Shown: one piece after another, positions 22,967 to 35,012 of the stretch
Layout: each line of letters begins with the position of its first letter
Numbering within the stretch: the stretch's first letter is position 1
Assembly (NCBI GenBank): GCA_030141605.1
Contig: JAQGDQ010000312.1
Coordinates: 233,445-279,271, forward strand
Length of the DNA: 45,827 bases
Direction of reading: 5' to 3'
DNA from: Tubiluchus corallicola
Lineage: Eukaryota > Priapulida > Priapulimorpha > Priapulimorphida > Tubiluchidae
The notes under the pieces: model-generated
The model's database searches: none
What the model was told of the DNA's origin: nothing
The model's input: the letters and a program-made list of their open reading frames with translations, nothing else
Translations under genes and position numbers: made by a program

Positions 22967-24260
22967 TACCGTGGTGAAGCAACCTTTATATTTACTGCAT
23001 GAAAGAGTGCAGTCAACCGTGGATGCGTCTTCGCTGCAAAAATTCCTAGTTTAGCACTGAAAAAATTACCCGCATTACTACAAGGACAGTGCACATCAGT
23101 TGTTGGAATTATTTTCTATTTTGTGCATTTGTCAGGAAGCTCTGTAGCATATGCTCTTTTTTTATTACTTACTGTATACACAAGCCTTGTGTTAACTGCC
23201 CAAAGAGTAGCCAACCTGTGATTGGGTAAAGCTATGGCTTATTTGCTAAATTTGCCGTTCTTCAATTTTTATTTGAATTTTGGAAAAAAATCAGCCAACA
23301 TGAAAGTAAATCGCATAAAAACAAAGCAAGTTCCGTTGTTCTATTCTTCATTTTCAGTCTATGGACAAAATTTTTGCGAACTAATAGATAAAGTAATTGG
23401 ATATAGTCACTTGCACTTGTAAGGAACCTCATACTAGCAGTGAATCGAGTTTCCTTACAATAAATGACTTTGGCGTTATTAGCACGCTAAAGTAATTTTT
23501 TGCACCTGGGAGCAAACTATGTGTGTTTACATAACATTAGCAAGTGAGCAATAAAATGAACAGATTTGATGTTTATAATTTTAAACCGTAAGAAAAATGC
23601 AAAAATATTATTAGCATTTTACCGTATTTTTAAGAATAGTCATTTTTTCTCACGCTATTTTAGTACGCCAAATTATTAAATTTGTATATACAATATGCAG
23701 CACAATGTGAAATTAAGGTGAATTATACAAAAATACGCTTCTGACTTCTAAACACGCTATGCAAAATCTGACAATAATGCAGAAACAAATTGCATTAAAG
23801 CTTGTGCGGAGGAAGAGTACCTAAGCCATATTTCAGCAAAAGACAAAATGGACGATACGGTTCGTTGTGGTATGTCAGAAATTTGAAACCAGTAAGACCT
23901 TTGTGTCCCATAATTAATGTTTGTGGTCACTTAAGTAAATTTCGGGATGCTGAATCAAAGAATGTTAAGCGCCATTTTTCATGCACATCTTTTGCAACCA
24001 TCATAAATTTAAAAAATGGCGGCCACTATTACTTAATAATTAAGCAGTTTTTTCTCGGTTCCTCGTAGAATTTTGAGTTAGGTTCACTTTTCACAAAATA
24101 TGGAGGTACGGTGGGCATGGGCTTATCATGTCATTATGGTATCCTCTGCTGATAGCTCTTTCCCGCCAATATATATATATACATATTATATATATATATA
24201 TATTATATATACAATATATATATAGTAATATTACAACCGTATCCCCAAATTTGCAACTGT
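22967..24260. other. No gene recognised
   Basis: AT-rich; contains a TA-rich run at about 24166-24226. An 88-codon plus-strand frame (23802-24068) has no recognisable domain. Confidence 0.35.
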
Positions 24261-24261
24261 C

Positions 24262-24690
24262 TTTATGTCAGTCCAACAAAGTATATACTTAAAAAAGTTG
24301 GCGACATAACTGCACCCTGCCTGACACCGTTTCCTACTGTGATATTATCACACAAGCCCAGTCCTTGTGATATATATGTTTAACAAAAATAATAATATTA
24401 GCAAAGGAAATTTTTTGTATTGTAAAAAGCTTCATAATGCACCTATCAAATGCTTGTCTTGCATCTAGTAATGCAAATAGGACTCAGTTCCCCTATTTAG
24501 TTAACACTTGGTTGTCTCCTTCAGAAAAAAAATTGCACATTGTAGCTGACATTTTTGGCTTAAAACCGATTTTTTATATCGAATTTTATCAGATTGTTTT
24601 ATCATGTTAATTAGAGTGTTTTATGTTAGTGTAACCCAGTCTAGTATTTTCTAGCTGACCATTTCATTATTGGATTTACGACTATCTATG
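24262..24690 (-). pseudogene. LINE reverse transcriptase relic
   Basis: Read on the minus strand, the sequence passes through LINE reverse transcriptase landmarks in the right order. First comes GFKPKMSATMC (cf. the GF-x-(4)-ST motif) near 24560-24530. Next is VLFALLDARQAFDR (motif A, catalytic D) near 24483-24442. Last is NGVRQGAVMSPTFLSIY (motif B region, GVRQG) near 24335-24275. Frames shift and stops occur between blocks, and the FADD box, endonuclease and 3' end are not seen. It is an old, truncated non-LTR retrotransposon; the clade is not determined. Confidence 0.75.
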
Positions 24691-25900
24691 TGGCAAGTTT
24701 TCTTCACTGAGAATTATAGTATGATATTATTACCTTCTCTTAAAACGTTCCTACGTGACTGAAATTCCAAAATAGCGAAGCTACCCATTATAATTATGGT
24801 AACACACAATATTTTTCTTGTTCGTAATCTTTTTATAAAATGTGCCATTTTATACAATTCTCTGCAGTCTGCATGACCGATAGTGTCCGAGTTACACATG
24901 ATACTGACAGATTGAGGGAGTTGAACTCACATTGTCAAATCACAGAAAAACGAGACACACGTAATGCGGTTCACCCAATTAACATTTTTCTAATTTTGCT
25001 TTCTTTTCTTTTCAACAAAAGAAATTCAATGCATTGTGAATCAAATTTATGAGAAAGAATAACTTCCTGCTTAACACAGTTAAGTCTCATACACATGCGC
25101 AATTTTTTGACAGGTTGAATTTTAATATTCTACAATTGAAATTGTCTTTGTACTGAAGTGAATATCCGCAGACATTCGGACGCAGATATTTGGACACAGG
25201 ACGTTTTACCACAAAACATTTGTTGGCAGAGGCAGGTAGTTTTGATGGCAGAGGCGAGTGAATAGACCAATCCACTGTCGGCTTTTCGTGTACGCACAAA
25301 CAAGTAAATTGTTGCGCATTTGTAGAGGATTTTAGCTTTTGTGTTGTAACAAAAGTGTATCTTTTGTAACAAGTCATCTAGCACACTAGAATAGAACACT
25401 TGAATAAAACTGTAACAAGTTTTACTACCTGCACAAATAACAAAAAAGGCAACAAATACACACAAAAAACTAAATTAAGTAACAGCGCCCAAGACTAGGC
25501 TCTAGTGATCTCTACAGGCTTTTAAATTGGCATTGGTAGCTGCTTCCCTACACACCACATGTAGACCCAAACAAGACGTCTGGACCTACAAAGAAGGGGT
25601 GAGTTGCTGCTAACGTAGAAGCAGGACGTGTAGAGTACCTGACCAGACACACGTTCCTCCGTAACATTACCTCTACCCAGTTCTGTTTGTCCTCAAACGG
25701 TTCCAGATCTAGAAGTTAGACAGTTAACAGGCACGTGCTACAACCCATGATATGGCGCAACAAACGTTCCGTGAGCATAGATTTCTTTAAATTACACTAA
25801 TGCAAGATTGAAACGAATTATTTCCATTTTATTGGCATAGATATTAGATAAATTCAGCATGAAAAAGAATAGAGTGTTTTACGCTGTCAGTATGGAGGAC
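24691..25900. other. No gene recognised
   Basis: Overlapping open frames at 24840-25052 and 25087-25465 lack domain signatures and exon context. No element ends were identified. Confidence 0.35.
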
Positions 25901-25904
25901 TGCG

Positions 25905-26930
25905 TGGTTTAGGGACCCCTTTTTAGGGCGGTTTCATTCCCATTTCTAACACCCTTCAACCTTATTCCTGGCTCCAACCCTAGCGGCAAACTCTAGCTTT
26001 AACCCTAGCTGCTAACAGTATTCCTAGCTCTAAACCTAGCGGCAAACCCTTACTCTAACTCTAGCTGCTAAACGTATTCCTAGCTTTAACCCTAGCAGCA
26101 AACCCTAACTGCTAAAAGTATTTGTAGCTCTAACCATAACTGCTAACCCAATTCCTAGCTCTAACCCTAGCAGCAAACCCTAACTGCTAAAAGTATTTCT
26201 AGCTCTAACCCTAGCTGCAAACCCTAGCTATAACACTAGCTGAAAATCTTATTCCTAGCTGCTAACCCTAGCGGCAAACCCCAGCTCCAACCCTTTCTGC
26301 TAACCGTATTCCTAGCTCAAACCCTAGCTGCAAACCCCAGCTCTAATTCTAGCTCTAACCCTAGCTGCTAACCCAATTCCTAGCTCTAACCCTAGCTCTA
26401 ATTCTAGCTCTAACTCTAGCTACTAACCCTATCCCTAGCTCTAACCCTAACCCGAACCTTAACCATAACTCTAACCCTAGCTCTAACCCTAATCCATCTC
26501 TAACCCTATCCCTAACCCTAACCCTAACTGAAACCCTAGCTCTATCACTAATTTGTTATGAAATGTGATGTAGATTTGCACATGCGTGCTTATTGTAGCA
26601 GTTTTCTCCATCTTGTTGTTTAATGTGGTGTGAGCGATGTAGGTTTGTGCATGCGCGGTTACTCTAGGGTTGAGTCACGATCTTATATAATCGGTTTTAT
26701 GTTTGCGTAATACGTGCACGTTAGAGCATGCTGTTTAATTGAGCATTTTGGTGAAAATTTTGTTTTAGAGAGTGAGAGAGCAATTGAAATAGTTCTCCAA
26801 ACATCAAATTCACCTTTTCATAAATATTTATTGTTCGAGTACAAATGAATACTACATTCGATTACGCATTTCTACATTTGATTACACGTTTCGATAATTA
26901 TTAAATTCTACACATTTCGTTTTACAGTTA
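25905..26930 (+). repeat. Left arm of a 13.5-kb inverted structure with telomere-like repeats
   Basis: About 25960-26550 is a degenerate array of CTAACCCTAGCT-type units (AGCTGCTAACC, CTCTAACCCTAG), becoming pure CCCTAACCCTAACC near 26510. It is followed by GTGATGTAGATTTGCACATG and CATAAATATTTATTGTTC, which match the reverse complement of 38930-39110. AGGGCGGTTTC near 25927 corresponds to the outer edge of the right arm (AGGGCGGCTCC, inverted, near 39385-39396). Confidence 0.8.
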
Positions 26931-28690
26931 TATATGTCATTCGTTTATGCGATACGAAATAGTTAATTCTGCAGTTACATATGACATTCGTTATGTTATG
27001 AATAAATTTAGGAATCGTTAATTTAGTAATTAATTAATGGAATTATCAACTTCATTAGATTCGGTTGATAAAACGGATACCTCCTTGATTTGATTAGATA
27101 AATTTATTGGTGGATTATGGTAACTCACTTAGCTGGAGAAGGCACGAGATTTAATGCGAAGCAAATTATTTTCAAAGGTGTGTTTTGCGTTTACTAGAGG
27201 TAGAGCAGGTGTTCATTTAGAGAAGCGAAACATAATGTAACGTTATGCGGAGTTACCTGTAATTATTAAGAAATAGCGAGGAGTGGGACTTTTGTGGAAG
27301 AAAGGTTTATGACCCACGCCAAGCTGAGGGATCTTTGAGAGCAAGGAGCTATGAAGGACAAACCTAGCTAGTAGCAGACTTCTCACGCAAGAAGCAATGT
27401 TATCGAACCACCTGGATGGTCATAAACCTAAAGCCAAGGATGTCACCTCTAACTTATTACACCATATTGTGGCTTTAGCGCGAAATTATGCAAAGCGCAG
27501 TTTGGGGATATAAGCCCGTGTCTTGAGAAACACGTAGTTAGTTGTGAGTTAGTCGATTGCGAGTGAAGAGGAACGTTCCAGGAGAGAGGGAGCCAGAGAG
27601 AGAGGCTACTGGAATTCTGACAGGAGCATAGACGACGTTAGGACCAGCGTAGACCACCGTTCTGTGTACTCAGCGAATCTGAGCACTGAATCTGAGCACT
27701 TGAGAGTAACTCCGCATAGTAGAAATTCACAGTGTAGTAAACACCTTAAGTGTAACATTCAGATTGATTGTAATTGCATACTTCACATTGTAACTAGCAC
27801 CTTAAGTTAATGAGCTGTAACAGGAGTCCTGGCTATTGCATGTTGGTCAGTAGCAGTTCAGGTCTCATAGTCTGCTGGTGAATAATGTGATGAATTTCAT
27901 AATGTATTTTGTCAAGGTATGTTGCTTTAAATTATATTTTTGTGTTTTTTCTGATTTGCTAAACTGAGAGGTTAGTGCTTTAATTTTTGTTATAAGAGTG
28001 TTAAACTTAAGTGAATTATTAAGTTAAACTTCCCTAAATGTCGCTTTTACGTTTATTTCAGACTGCAATTTATGTTGAAACCTACCCCCCTCTACACCGG
28101 CTTTACTTCTTCATTTTTTTTTGACAATAAAGGAATCAACCTGTATCGAAGTGTTCATCATTTTTATTTGGTTACAACATGCAGGCAGACAAACTGGACA
28201 AAACAATGTTTACTCTTGTAAGTCATAAGGAATGCGGCTTGATTACTGAACCTGTATCTTTGCTGTCACTAAGCTGCAGTCCCTGTACAGTCCATCTTGC
28301 TGCACCTTCGAGCAATGAGTTGAGACAAGTGCACTTACTTACTGTGGGAAAATAGCTACTGTGCACTGCAGAACTCGTCCCAAAAGCTTGCCAATGTATG
28401 CACTGTGGAATTGGTCCCTGCTCAATTTTTGCCGAAATTTCAAGCCCTTTGCAGAATATGCATTAATGTTACCAGGTTCATTACTGTTGACAGTCCCACA
28501 TTCAGATTCTGAAACAAGAAAGCTGGCTTGCGATAATTCAGCCTATTTTGTAGCAGCCACGTTTCCAATTATTTCGCAAGTTTCTCTAAACCAAATAAAT
28601 TCATCTATTACCGCTTCATAATTGTCAATAGGGTTCAATGTCCTGTTCTACCCTATCCAAAATGGCTAACCTATAGCATCATAATTATCA
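26931..28690. other. Unassigned interval left of the glycosyltransferase exons
   Basis: Apart from the LTR-like segment listed separately, no gene is recognised. An 86-codon plus frame at 28361-28621 and a nearly open minus frame over the same stretch (one TAG in about 93 codons) have no identifiable product. They could mark an unrecognised exon or be chance. Confidence 0.35.
27237..27725. mobile_element. Possible solo LTR or small TIR element
   Basis: It opens with TGTAACGTTATGCGGAGTTA. TATGCGGAGTTAC (27246-27258) is perfectly inverted as GTAACTCCGCATA (27706-27718). Between them lie a TATA-like GGATATAAGCCC near 27510 and a 13-bp tandem GAATCTGAGCACT x2 near 27675. TGTAAC starts and promoter-like interiors are common in Gypsy-type LTRs, but the right terminus and target duplication are not clear. 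Confidence 0.35.
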
Positions 28691-28705
28691 ATCGCAACGT
28701 TTCAG

Positions 28706-28815
28706 TGCAATTCGTGATATCTGCATTTCTGTTAAACATTGTTCTAATATTTTTCTTACTAATTTTGCAAGTATGGACTCTGTGAAAAAAGTGATTATAG
28801 TATGGAACAATATAG
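28706..28815 (+). pseudogene. EXTL2-like GT64 glycosyltransferase, exon A
   Basis: The 3' part reads MDSVKKVIIVWNNIG and ends ATATAG followed by GTAAGT, a consensus splice donor after the first base of a codon (phase 1). The block matches the conserved K-V-I-V-V-W-N-N-I-G strand near the start of the exostosin-like (GT64, Pfam Glyco_transf_64) catalytic domain of EXTL2. The start is uncertain: TTTCAG ends at 28705, but the preceding frame YSIIIINRN (about 28672-28698) also resembles the first strand of this domain, in a different frame. That would need another frameshift. The expected N-terminal membrane anchor was not found upstream. Confidence 0.65.
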
Positions 28816-30824
28816 GTAAGTACATTTGTAGGGTAATAAGTAAACACAAGTACACCATTCTATGTACTTTTTCAATGACAAACGAATGAGAAACTGCAAT
28901 ATATGGTTGCATAGTAGAAAGCACGTACTAGCAGAAATGTTCTTTTTGGAATGACGACTTTTGCCTACTTTAGACGTTATTTTATTCCAGATCGCGGTTC
29001 TATTAAAGTCTTCTTGCAATTGGCTTTCTAATAAAGTGCATAGCAATTAGAAAAATAATTAATCATTGCTAATACGAACATTTGTCGTTGTGTGCATCAA
29101 TACAAAAACATGTGAGCAAACACTCCCGGGGTAATTCTTTCCCAAACTTGACCGGTTAGGGTTAATGTTGTTTTGGCAGAATGAGTGTTCTAAGCATAAA
29201 CAAATAAGTATTTGTTTTTTAGTCTAGTTAAACTTATTTAAGTGCACGTGTCCATTTACTCTGAAATTTTGTTATTTTCATTTAGCTAACTGCACTTTCT
29301 ATGTAACTAGTGTGTAATGCGAAGCATTGCGTGTGTCTTACTACTCGGATCTACTCAGAACATAGTTGTCAATAAGCCTAAACATATTTATGCAATGTGG
29401 CTTTTATAAATATTAGTTGTTTGCTTGGCTGGATAAAGTGTGTTTCTCAGAAAGCTGGTTATCATTGGAAAGTCTTTTTCAACTCTTTCTTTGTCCTGTT
29501 GTGTTATCTAAGACAGTGTACTTGCACCTATTTTAATTTTGGATTTATCGATGATATCACAGAAACTGCACAGGCTTAACAACAATTGCCCAACTACAGA
29601 CTCTTCTAATGTTAAAGACCTGGATTTATGGCAAATCAAGATTCAAAAACAGAATCGCATTGCATTGAAATTTATTCTAATTGCAAGTTTGTTGCTAGTT
29701 TGTTGAACTGTTACCACATTATAGACACAGTCACTGTATTTTGACATAGATTTTATTTGAAGCCTACTAAGAGTTTTGTACAAGCGCACTCACTGAACAA
29801 AAAATAACCATTGCCTCAAACTGTACGTTGGAAAATATAAAAAAGTGCTTTTTCTTCGCCAACGTATGATGCTGTCTACCCAGGTCGATAAATGGCGCAC
29901 CTTTTGTCACAGCTGGCGAACTAATTTTTTTAAATAATACGAAGACCACTTGTGTACGATAGGCATATGTATGTATGTTGCTTTTATCGTCTTATAATTT
30001 ATTTTTTAAACCTTAGCCGGCAAATTGCCGTGTTACGATAAAGGCCAATCATGCTGTTTGTTTAAATGTTTATAAGTGATTTAATTTGATAAAAATTGAG
30101 AAAAATACGCCCTGTTGAAATAGGCACTCCTATCTAGCCGATTGAATAGCTTGTATGGTGTATGTTTTTTTGATTGCCAGCTTGTTATAGCCTAATAGTA
30201 CCCCTCTGCTGTGCAAAGTTCCAGGAAGAGCCAACCCACTAGCAAAAAAGAAATTAAGGCCATTTCGCCTTTTAAACTCCTTAAAAATAAAGTAGACTTG
30301 AGACCAAATTTTATCAGAGTCTTGAGTCTGCAATACAGAAATTTTCTGCATTAGCCAATTTCACACAATTGATACTGTACATTGTCACAGTAAAAAAACT
30401 CCAGATTCTTTTCTTTTTTCATAAAAAATCAGTTTTTAGTTTGTCTATGTAAGCAAATGCATTTCACATATAATTTTGCATGAAAATCCATTGTGTAAAG
30501 AGCAGAGACCTACAAAAATAGCAAATCTAATGTAATCTCTGCATGAGTGTGAGCTGTTTTAATGCACACAGCAAAATGCAGCAAACGCTTAACATCCCGT
30601 AGTTAATATTATAAGCAGTTTGGGGCTTTAAGGAATAAATTTCGTATCCACTTACTTTTTAGGAATAGTGTTATTTTGTAAACTAATTGCACACCATGAT
30701 TATTCGGCTATCTCTGTCACGTAATTTAATTGTTTACTCCCTTTTTAATCATTTTTTTGCTTTTGAAAAGTTTATCTTATTTCTAAAACCATTTCCTAAC
30801 TTTAAGAACATATACATGTTTTAG
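28816..30824 (+). other. Intron between exons A and B of the GT64 copy
   Basis: Bounded by GTAAGT and ...TGTTTTAG. AT-rich, about 2.0 kb. No nested gene is recognised; open frames at 29397, 29767 and 30130 are unsupported. Confidence 0.55.
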
Positions 30825-30950
30825 GTGAAATGGTGCCAAATTTCCTAGCTCAGATAACGGAACGTCGTGGAAAAGAATTGATTATAATTAAACCACAAAC
30901 TAATACCTTGGCAAATCGATGAAAAATCCCATCTGAGATTATGACAGAAG
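30825..30950 (+). pseudogene. EXTL2-like GT64 glycosyltransferase, exon B (contains TGA)
   Basis: An exon of 126 nt between an AG acceptor (TGTTTTAG) and a GTAGGC donor, phase 1 at both ends. It completes the Gly codon of NNIG and reads ELIIIKPQTNTLANR, a TGA stop at 30920-30922, then KIPSEIMTE. This matches the GT64 segment that leads from the nucleotide-binding region to the DDD motif (cf. ...NR-(aromatic)-x-P-x-E-I-x-T-(E/N)-A-V-L...). The stop sits where family members usually have an aromatic or hydrophobic residue. This single nonsense codon is the clearest sign that the copy cannot make full-length enzyme. Confidence 0.8.
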
Positions 30951-32271
30951 GTAGGCAGTATTGGATGCTTTTAGAAAAGTCATTTTGCAAAACTGCGCAG
31001 AATATGCGAGTAGGGTATAGGGCACGCAATGTGATTTAGGGGAAAAAGTGGCAAGGGTGAAGCGGAACAGTTTGAAAATTCAACAAGAATATCTGATGCT
31101 AGTGTGTTATAAGTCGTATGGCACTGTCGGAGAACAATGGTGAGCAATTTTATTTTTTACTTTTACATTTTTATTCCTGCTTTATGTCATTTTTGCATGA
31201 GAGGAATATATCACTGTTTTACTACTTTTTTGACATTCAATTTTATTAAGTACAAATTTTTGTCTGTAATGCAATTAATATACGTCTATTTGTATGTAGT
31301 GGATGGCCATCAATTGTTAATACTTGGAAAGTTTCTTCTGCTGTTGAAATTTGCCGTCTCAATATACCAATATATAAATATTTTTTAAATTTTTATTTTT
31401 TTACAGTATTTGGGCGATTCAATGACTTTCTCATAATTGAATTTTACTATAATCATACAGTAAGAGCAGCTTAATACACTCAATTGCTTGATTGACTCAA
31501 AAATGTCTGTTAAGGGCTGATTTCAGTCAAATGTACATAAAAACTTTCGTTATTGACTCATATAATTCCGCATAATATTTTTCACTTGTTTAAAATAAGA
31601 CAATTGTAACTACCAAAAGAGCCTTTCCGACTTTGATGTCATCTTTTTTTCACTTTTCTATAACACATGTAGAAACAATAACTTTAAGTACCATTTTGCT
31701 TGGAAACAGGTACCTTTATCGTGCACTATAAATTGCTTTAAAGAAATATAATTTCTAAATACGATTTTCCCGAAACCTCCTTCAGGTACCCCTTTCTTGT
31801 CATTTGAGCACTGCCTACTGTCACTTATCTAACATTACAACTCAAGTTCGGTTATTTGTTGATCAAGTGACTTAAGATTCCACATCTCAAGGCACTTAAT
31901 CTACCTTTTAATTCAAAAGCAGCTTGGGCAGGATCTATAGGCAAAAACACAAAGTTACACCTCTAGCTCACTAGAGCAAACGGTTTATCGTCCACCCAAA
32001 TTTCAAGAATTCCTAGACCAGTATTGATAAACCAGCACAAAAAACAGTGCAGTAAAAGCCAGAAAAGAGCAACTAAATCGTCACGTGGCTTCATGTGAGT
32101 AAACCATGTTGATTTTTGGCGAGAGAATGTTTGTGAAGTTGATCAGGAGTTTTTAGTGAAGAGACGTTCCTATTTTCTTCTGGTTTTGCTCCAGAAAAAA
32201 ACTCAAGGCTGAACGATAATATTATAAAAGAAACACAAGCACCTCTTGTTTTAAATATTTACTCATTTCAG
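30951..32271 (+). other. Intron between exons B and C of the GT64 copy
   Basis: Runs from GTAGGC to ATTTACTCATTTCAG, 1.3 kb and AT-rich. No embedded gene is seen; the open frame at 31137-31388 is unsupported. Confidence 0.6.
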
Positions 32272-32345
32272 CTGTTTTAGTTTGTGATGATGACATACTC
32301 ATCGGTGAAGAAGACTTATTAAGAGCATATGGGTTATGGAGGTTG
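32272..32345 (+). pseudogene. EXTL2-like GT64 glycosyltransferase, exon C (DDD motif)
   Basis: A textbook acceptor (polypyrimidine, CATTTCAG) precedes a short exon. With the last base of exon B it reads AVLVCDDDILIGEEDLLRAY, then GLW. The DDD is the metal/UDP-sugar-binding motif of GT64 enzymes (EXTL2 has AVLMVDDD). The strong donor GTAAGT at 32346 leaves the exon in phase 0, which does not match exon D. A weaker GTTGGT donor four bases upstream (exon end 32341) gives the matching phase. Either the weaker site is used or exon D carries an indel. Confidence 0.85.
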
Positions 32346-33477
32346 GTAAGTAATATTAGGGTAATCGTCTCATAGTTGAAATCTGATAATACAGTAATAC
32401 AAAGACGGAGGCTTAAATTAGGAAACGAATTGTACAAAATTTACGTCCAAAATTACTTTTTTGTAATGGTCGATTCAGAGTTTGTTTGGCTTTAAAAGAT
32501 ATATGAAATCACTCTTGCTCGGATCTTACTTTTGCCTTTTTTATAATTCTCCCTCTTGTAAATAAAATAGTTTTTTCCACACTTTTTCATGGTGGTTTTA
32601 TAAACTTTGCTTCTTGACCGCCATGCAGCATCTATTTCTTGTTGAAAAACTATTATGTAGTTTAGCAACTATGTTAATAACTATGAAACGCTATAGTATA
32701 CTAATGTAGTTCTGTTACAATTATTGTAACTATATATCTTTTTCCTAGTTGTAGCGCATATTAGTTATAAAGGTAATAAAGCAATGTCAAAAATACATGC
32801 TGAAGTGATATTAAATTGCAAATTACAATTTGCATAAAGGTGGAAAGATACCAAAATCTAAGGCAATAAATCCAATTGCGATCCCGCAATGCACTACAAT
32901 AATAAATATCAGCAAAGGAATTAAAAAGACAAAGAAATCAACAACGAACATGTTTAAAGAGACCATGATCAGATCTGTGATCAGGTATAGAAATGTACAT
33001 ACTGCAGGCTGCCAGGGTTGCAGAATACACCTTTGACATTAGAGAAGTTAACAGAGGGAAGTATTTTTATTACATTTCATAAAGACAAAATTGATTTTGA
33101 CTTGTGAGTACTACTAATTGTTTAGCAATGGTAGTTGTTTGGAACATTTGTTTAGTCATCATGAAATATACCGTTTGGTGTGAAATATCAATTATTTTTC
33201 AACGAGAATTTAAAATCTTGGAGATCCTGAGAAGAGTACAGGCAGAACCACACATTTGATGAATCCAAGTTCAGAACTCAAGATGACCAGCATATCACAC
33301 CTGTCTTGATGTTGTCACATTCTGAGATTTAACGTGCAGAGAATGCCTGTTATACATTAGTAATAATAACGTGTATAAGCTATCTTGGTCAGTTATTCTT
33401 ACAAGTCGGTTACATCCTGGGAATACTTGCCGAATTTTCCACCTTAATTCAAGTAATTTTAACTTTCTTTGTTTCAG
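32346..33477 (+). other. Intron between exons C and D of the GT64 copy
   Basis: About 1.1 kb, ending in TTTCTTTGTTTCAG. AT-rich with no embedded gene recognised; the frame at 32830-33036 is unsupported. Confidence 0.6.
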
Positions 33478-33587
33478 CTGCCAAAAACGAATACTTGGTT
33501 TTGCCTGTCGTGCACACTCTATGGAAGACGGATTGTATAATTATGTTCCATCAACATTGAATGGCAAATATTCCATCATTCTTCCAG
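33478..33587 (+). pseudogene. EXTL2-like GT64 glycosyltransferase, exon D
   Basis: After the acceptor TTTCTTTGTTTCAG the exon reads QKRILGFACRAHSMEDGLYN, then YVPSTLNGKYSIILP, and ends CTTCCAG before GTAACG, in phase 1. It matches the GT64 segment I-V-G-F-x-x-R-x-H ... Y-S-M-V-L-x-G-A. The length from the conserved Trp of exon C to the GF pair agrees with EXTL2 only if the five-A run near 33483 holds one extra base, given the strong exon C donor. The apparent open frame that continues beyond 33587 is intronic. Confidence 0.8.
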
Positions 33588-35012
33588 GTAACGGCACTTT
33601 AATACAATACAAAGTCACAAACACAAATAATGCAAGACGTTGGTTGGCGATTAAAACATTTTGTATGCTGACATTTGACAAATGGTTTTCAGTGTGCATG
33701 CTTACTATATACGAAGACTAACTGGGAAACTTGGTAACCTAAACAATATCCAATGTATTTTTAACTGTGTCAATGCAAAATTGATTCACAAGGTCTCCCA
33801 TTAACATTTAAACAGATACTGTTTACTATATCCTATAATAATTTTGATTTATGTTTTACTTCGAACTTTATTAAAGCTCATGCAGGCATTACAAGTACAA
33901 AAGCATTACATTACAATACAATTTTAAAGCAATGTACAAGACAAACAGTAAGAACAGCTGTCACAAATTTTAATAAACAAAATGATTGCATATTAAAGAT
34001 ATCAAAATAGAAACACTACTCATATTCCACTTGAAATTGCCATTTCACACATATTTATTCAGAAATGAAAATGCAATTTTTCTGTAAAATGGTTACTAAA
34101 ACTAGCTAATATGTTGCATAATGACATTTGACTTTTAGATGATTAATAAACGACATATTCTGCAAATTTCGCTTTCAGAAACCGCTAGATTATTTCATTG
34201 CAAAACTAATTTGCAATGGCCTATTGGTAGTAAATAAGCATTTTCTATATGCATATATTACAATTGTCTTGTAATCCTCTTGACATGTCCTTTTCAATAC
34301 AAAATTTGTGTATTGTCGGGCATAAATGGATATGGTCTATTATTTTCGTTCTCGTTCTGTACAAACTTTCTTCCAAACTACCTGCAAATTTATTTCATTA
34401 GGTTAGATCAAAATTTACTAAATTTTGTATATTGTTATTTAAACTTTTCACTATAATGATGGAAGGAAACGATGACTTTTTTCATTTCACAGTTAGTTAT
34501 TTAAACGATATTGCAGTGCGCAAACTATGTCAGCCTCCTTAAATTTTAACACAGTTGCAATCGAGCAAAACAGTTTAGAGGGACTATATGACCTTCATCA
34601 CATGTGTTTAAAATACATCCTAACTATTTCTATGCACCAATAATGGCAAATCTGTTTTGTAATGTAATTTGATAAATCAGTTGATGTCAGTAGTAGAGCT
34701 CAATTTCCTGTTTTTATAGCCTTCTCTTCACTTCTCCCGCAGGCATCTGCAAAATTTTCTGTCACAAATTTCCTGTAAACTAAAAGTTCGGTATATTTAA
34801 GAAGATTAAGAAGTGATAAGTTCTGCCATTTAATATATAAATTTTGTTTCTAGTGATATTGAAGCATAAGCGCTCATCTTAAAGCCGAACCTTGAGAGGC
34901 TATTGCTCTAATTTGGTTCATAATTGTATATGCTCCTAACATCTAATTCCAACAGTTTTGATAACCAGGTTTCTTGCACCTTGTCAGTAAATTTAATGCA
35001 AATATTTTACAG
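33588..35012 (+). other. Intron between exons D and E of the GT64 copy
   Basis: About 1.4 kb and AT-rich, from GTAACG to AATATTTTACAG. No nested gene or element is recognised. Confidence 0.6.

Noticed and set aside
25960-26550. Present-day chromosome end
   Set aside because: Repeats are degenerate and ordinary sequence continues on both sides, so this is interstitial.
33371-33721. Single 116-codon protein-coding gene on the plus strand
   Set aside because: Only 33478-33587 matches GT64. It is bounded by a strong acceptor and a GT donor, and the rest of the frame is intron read-through.
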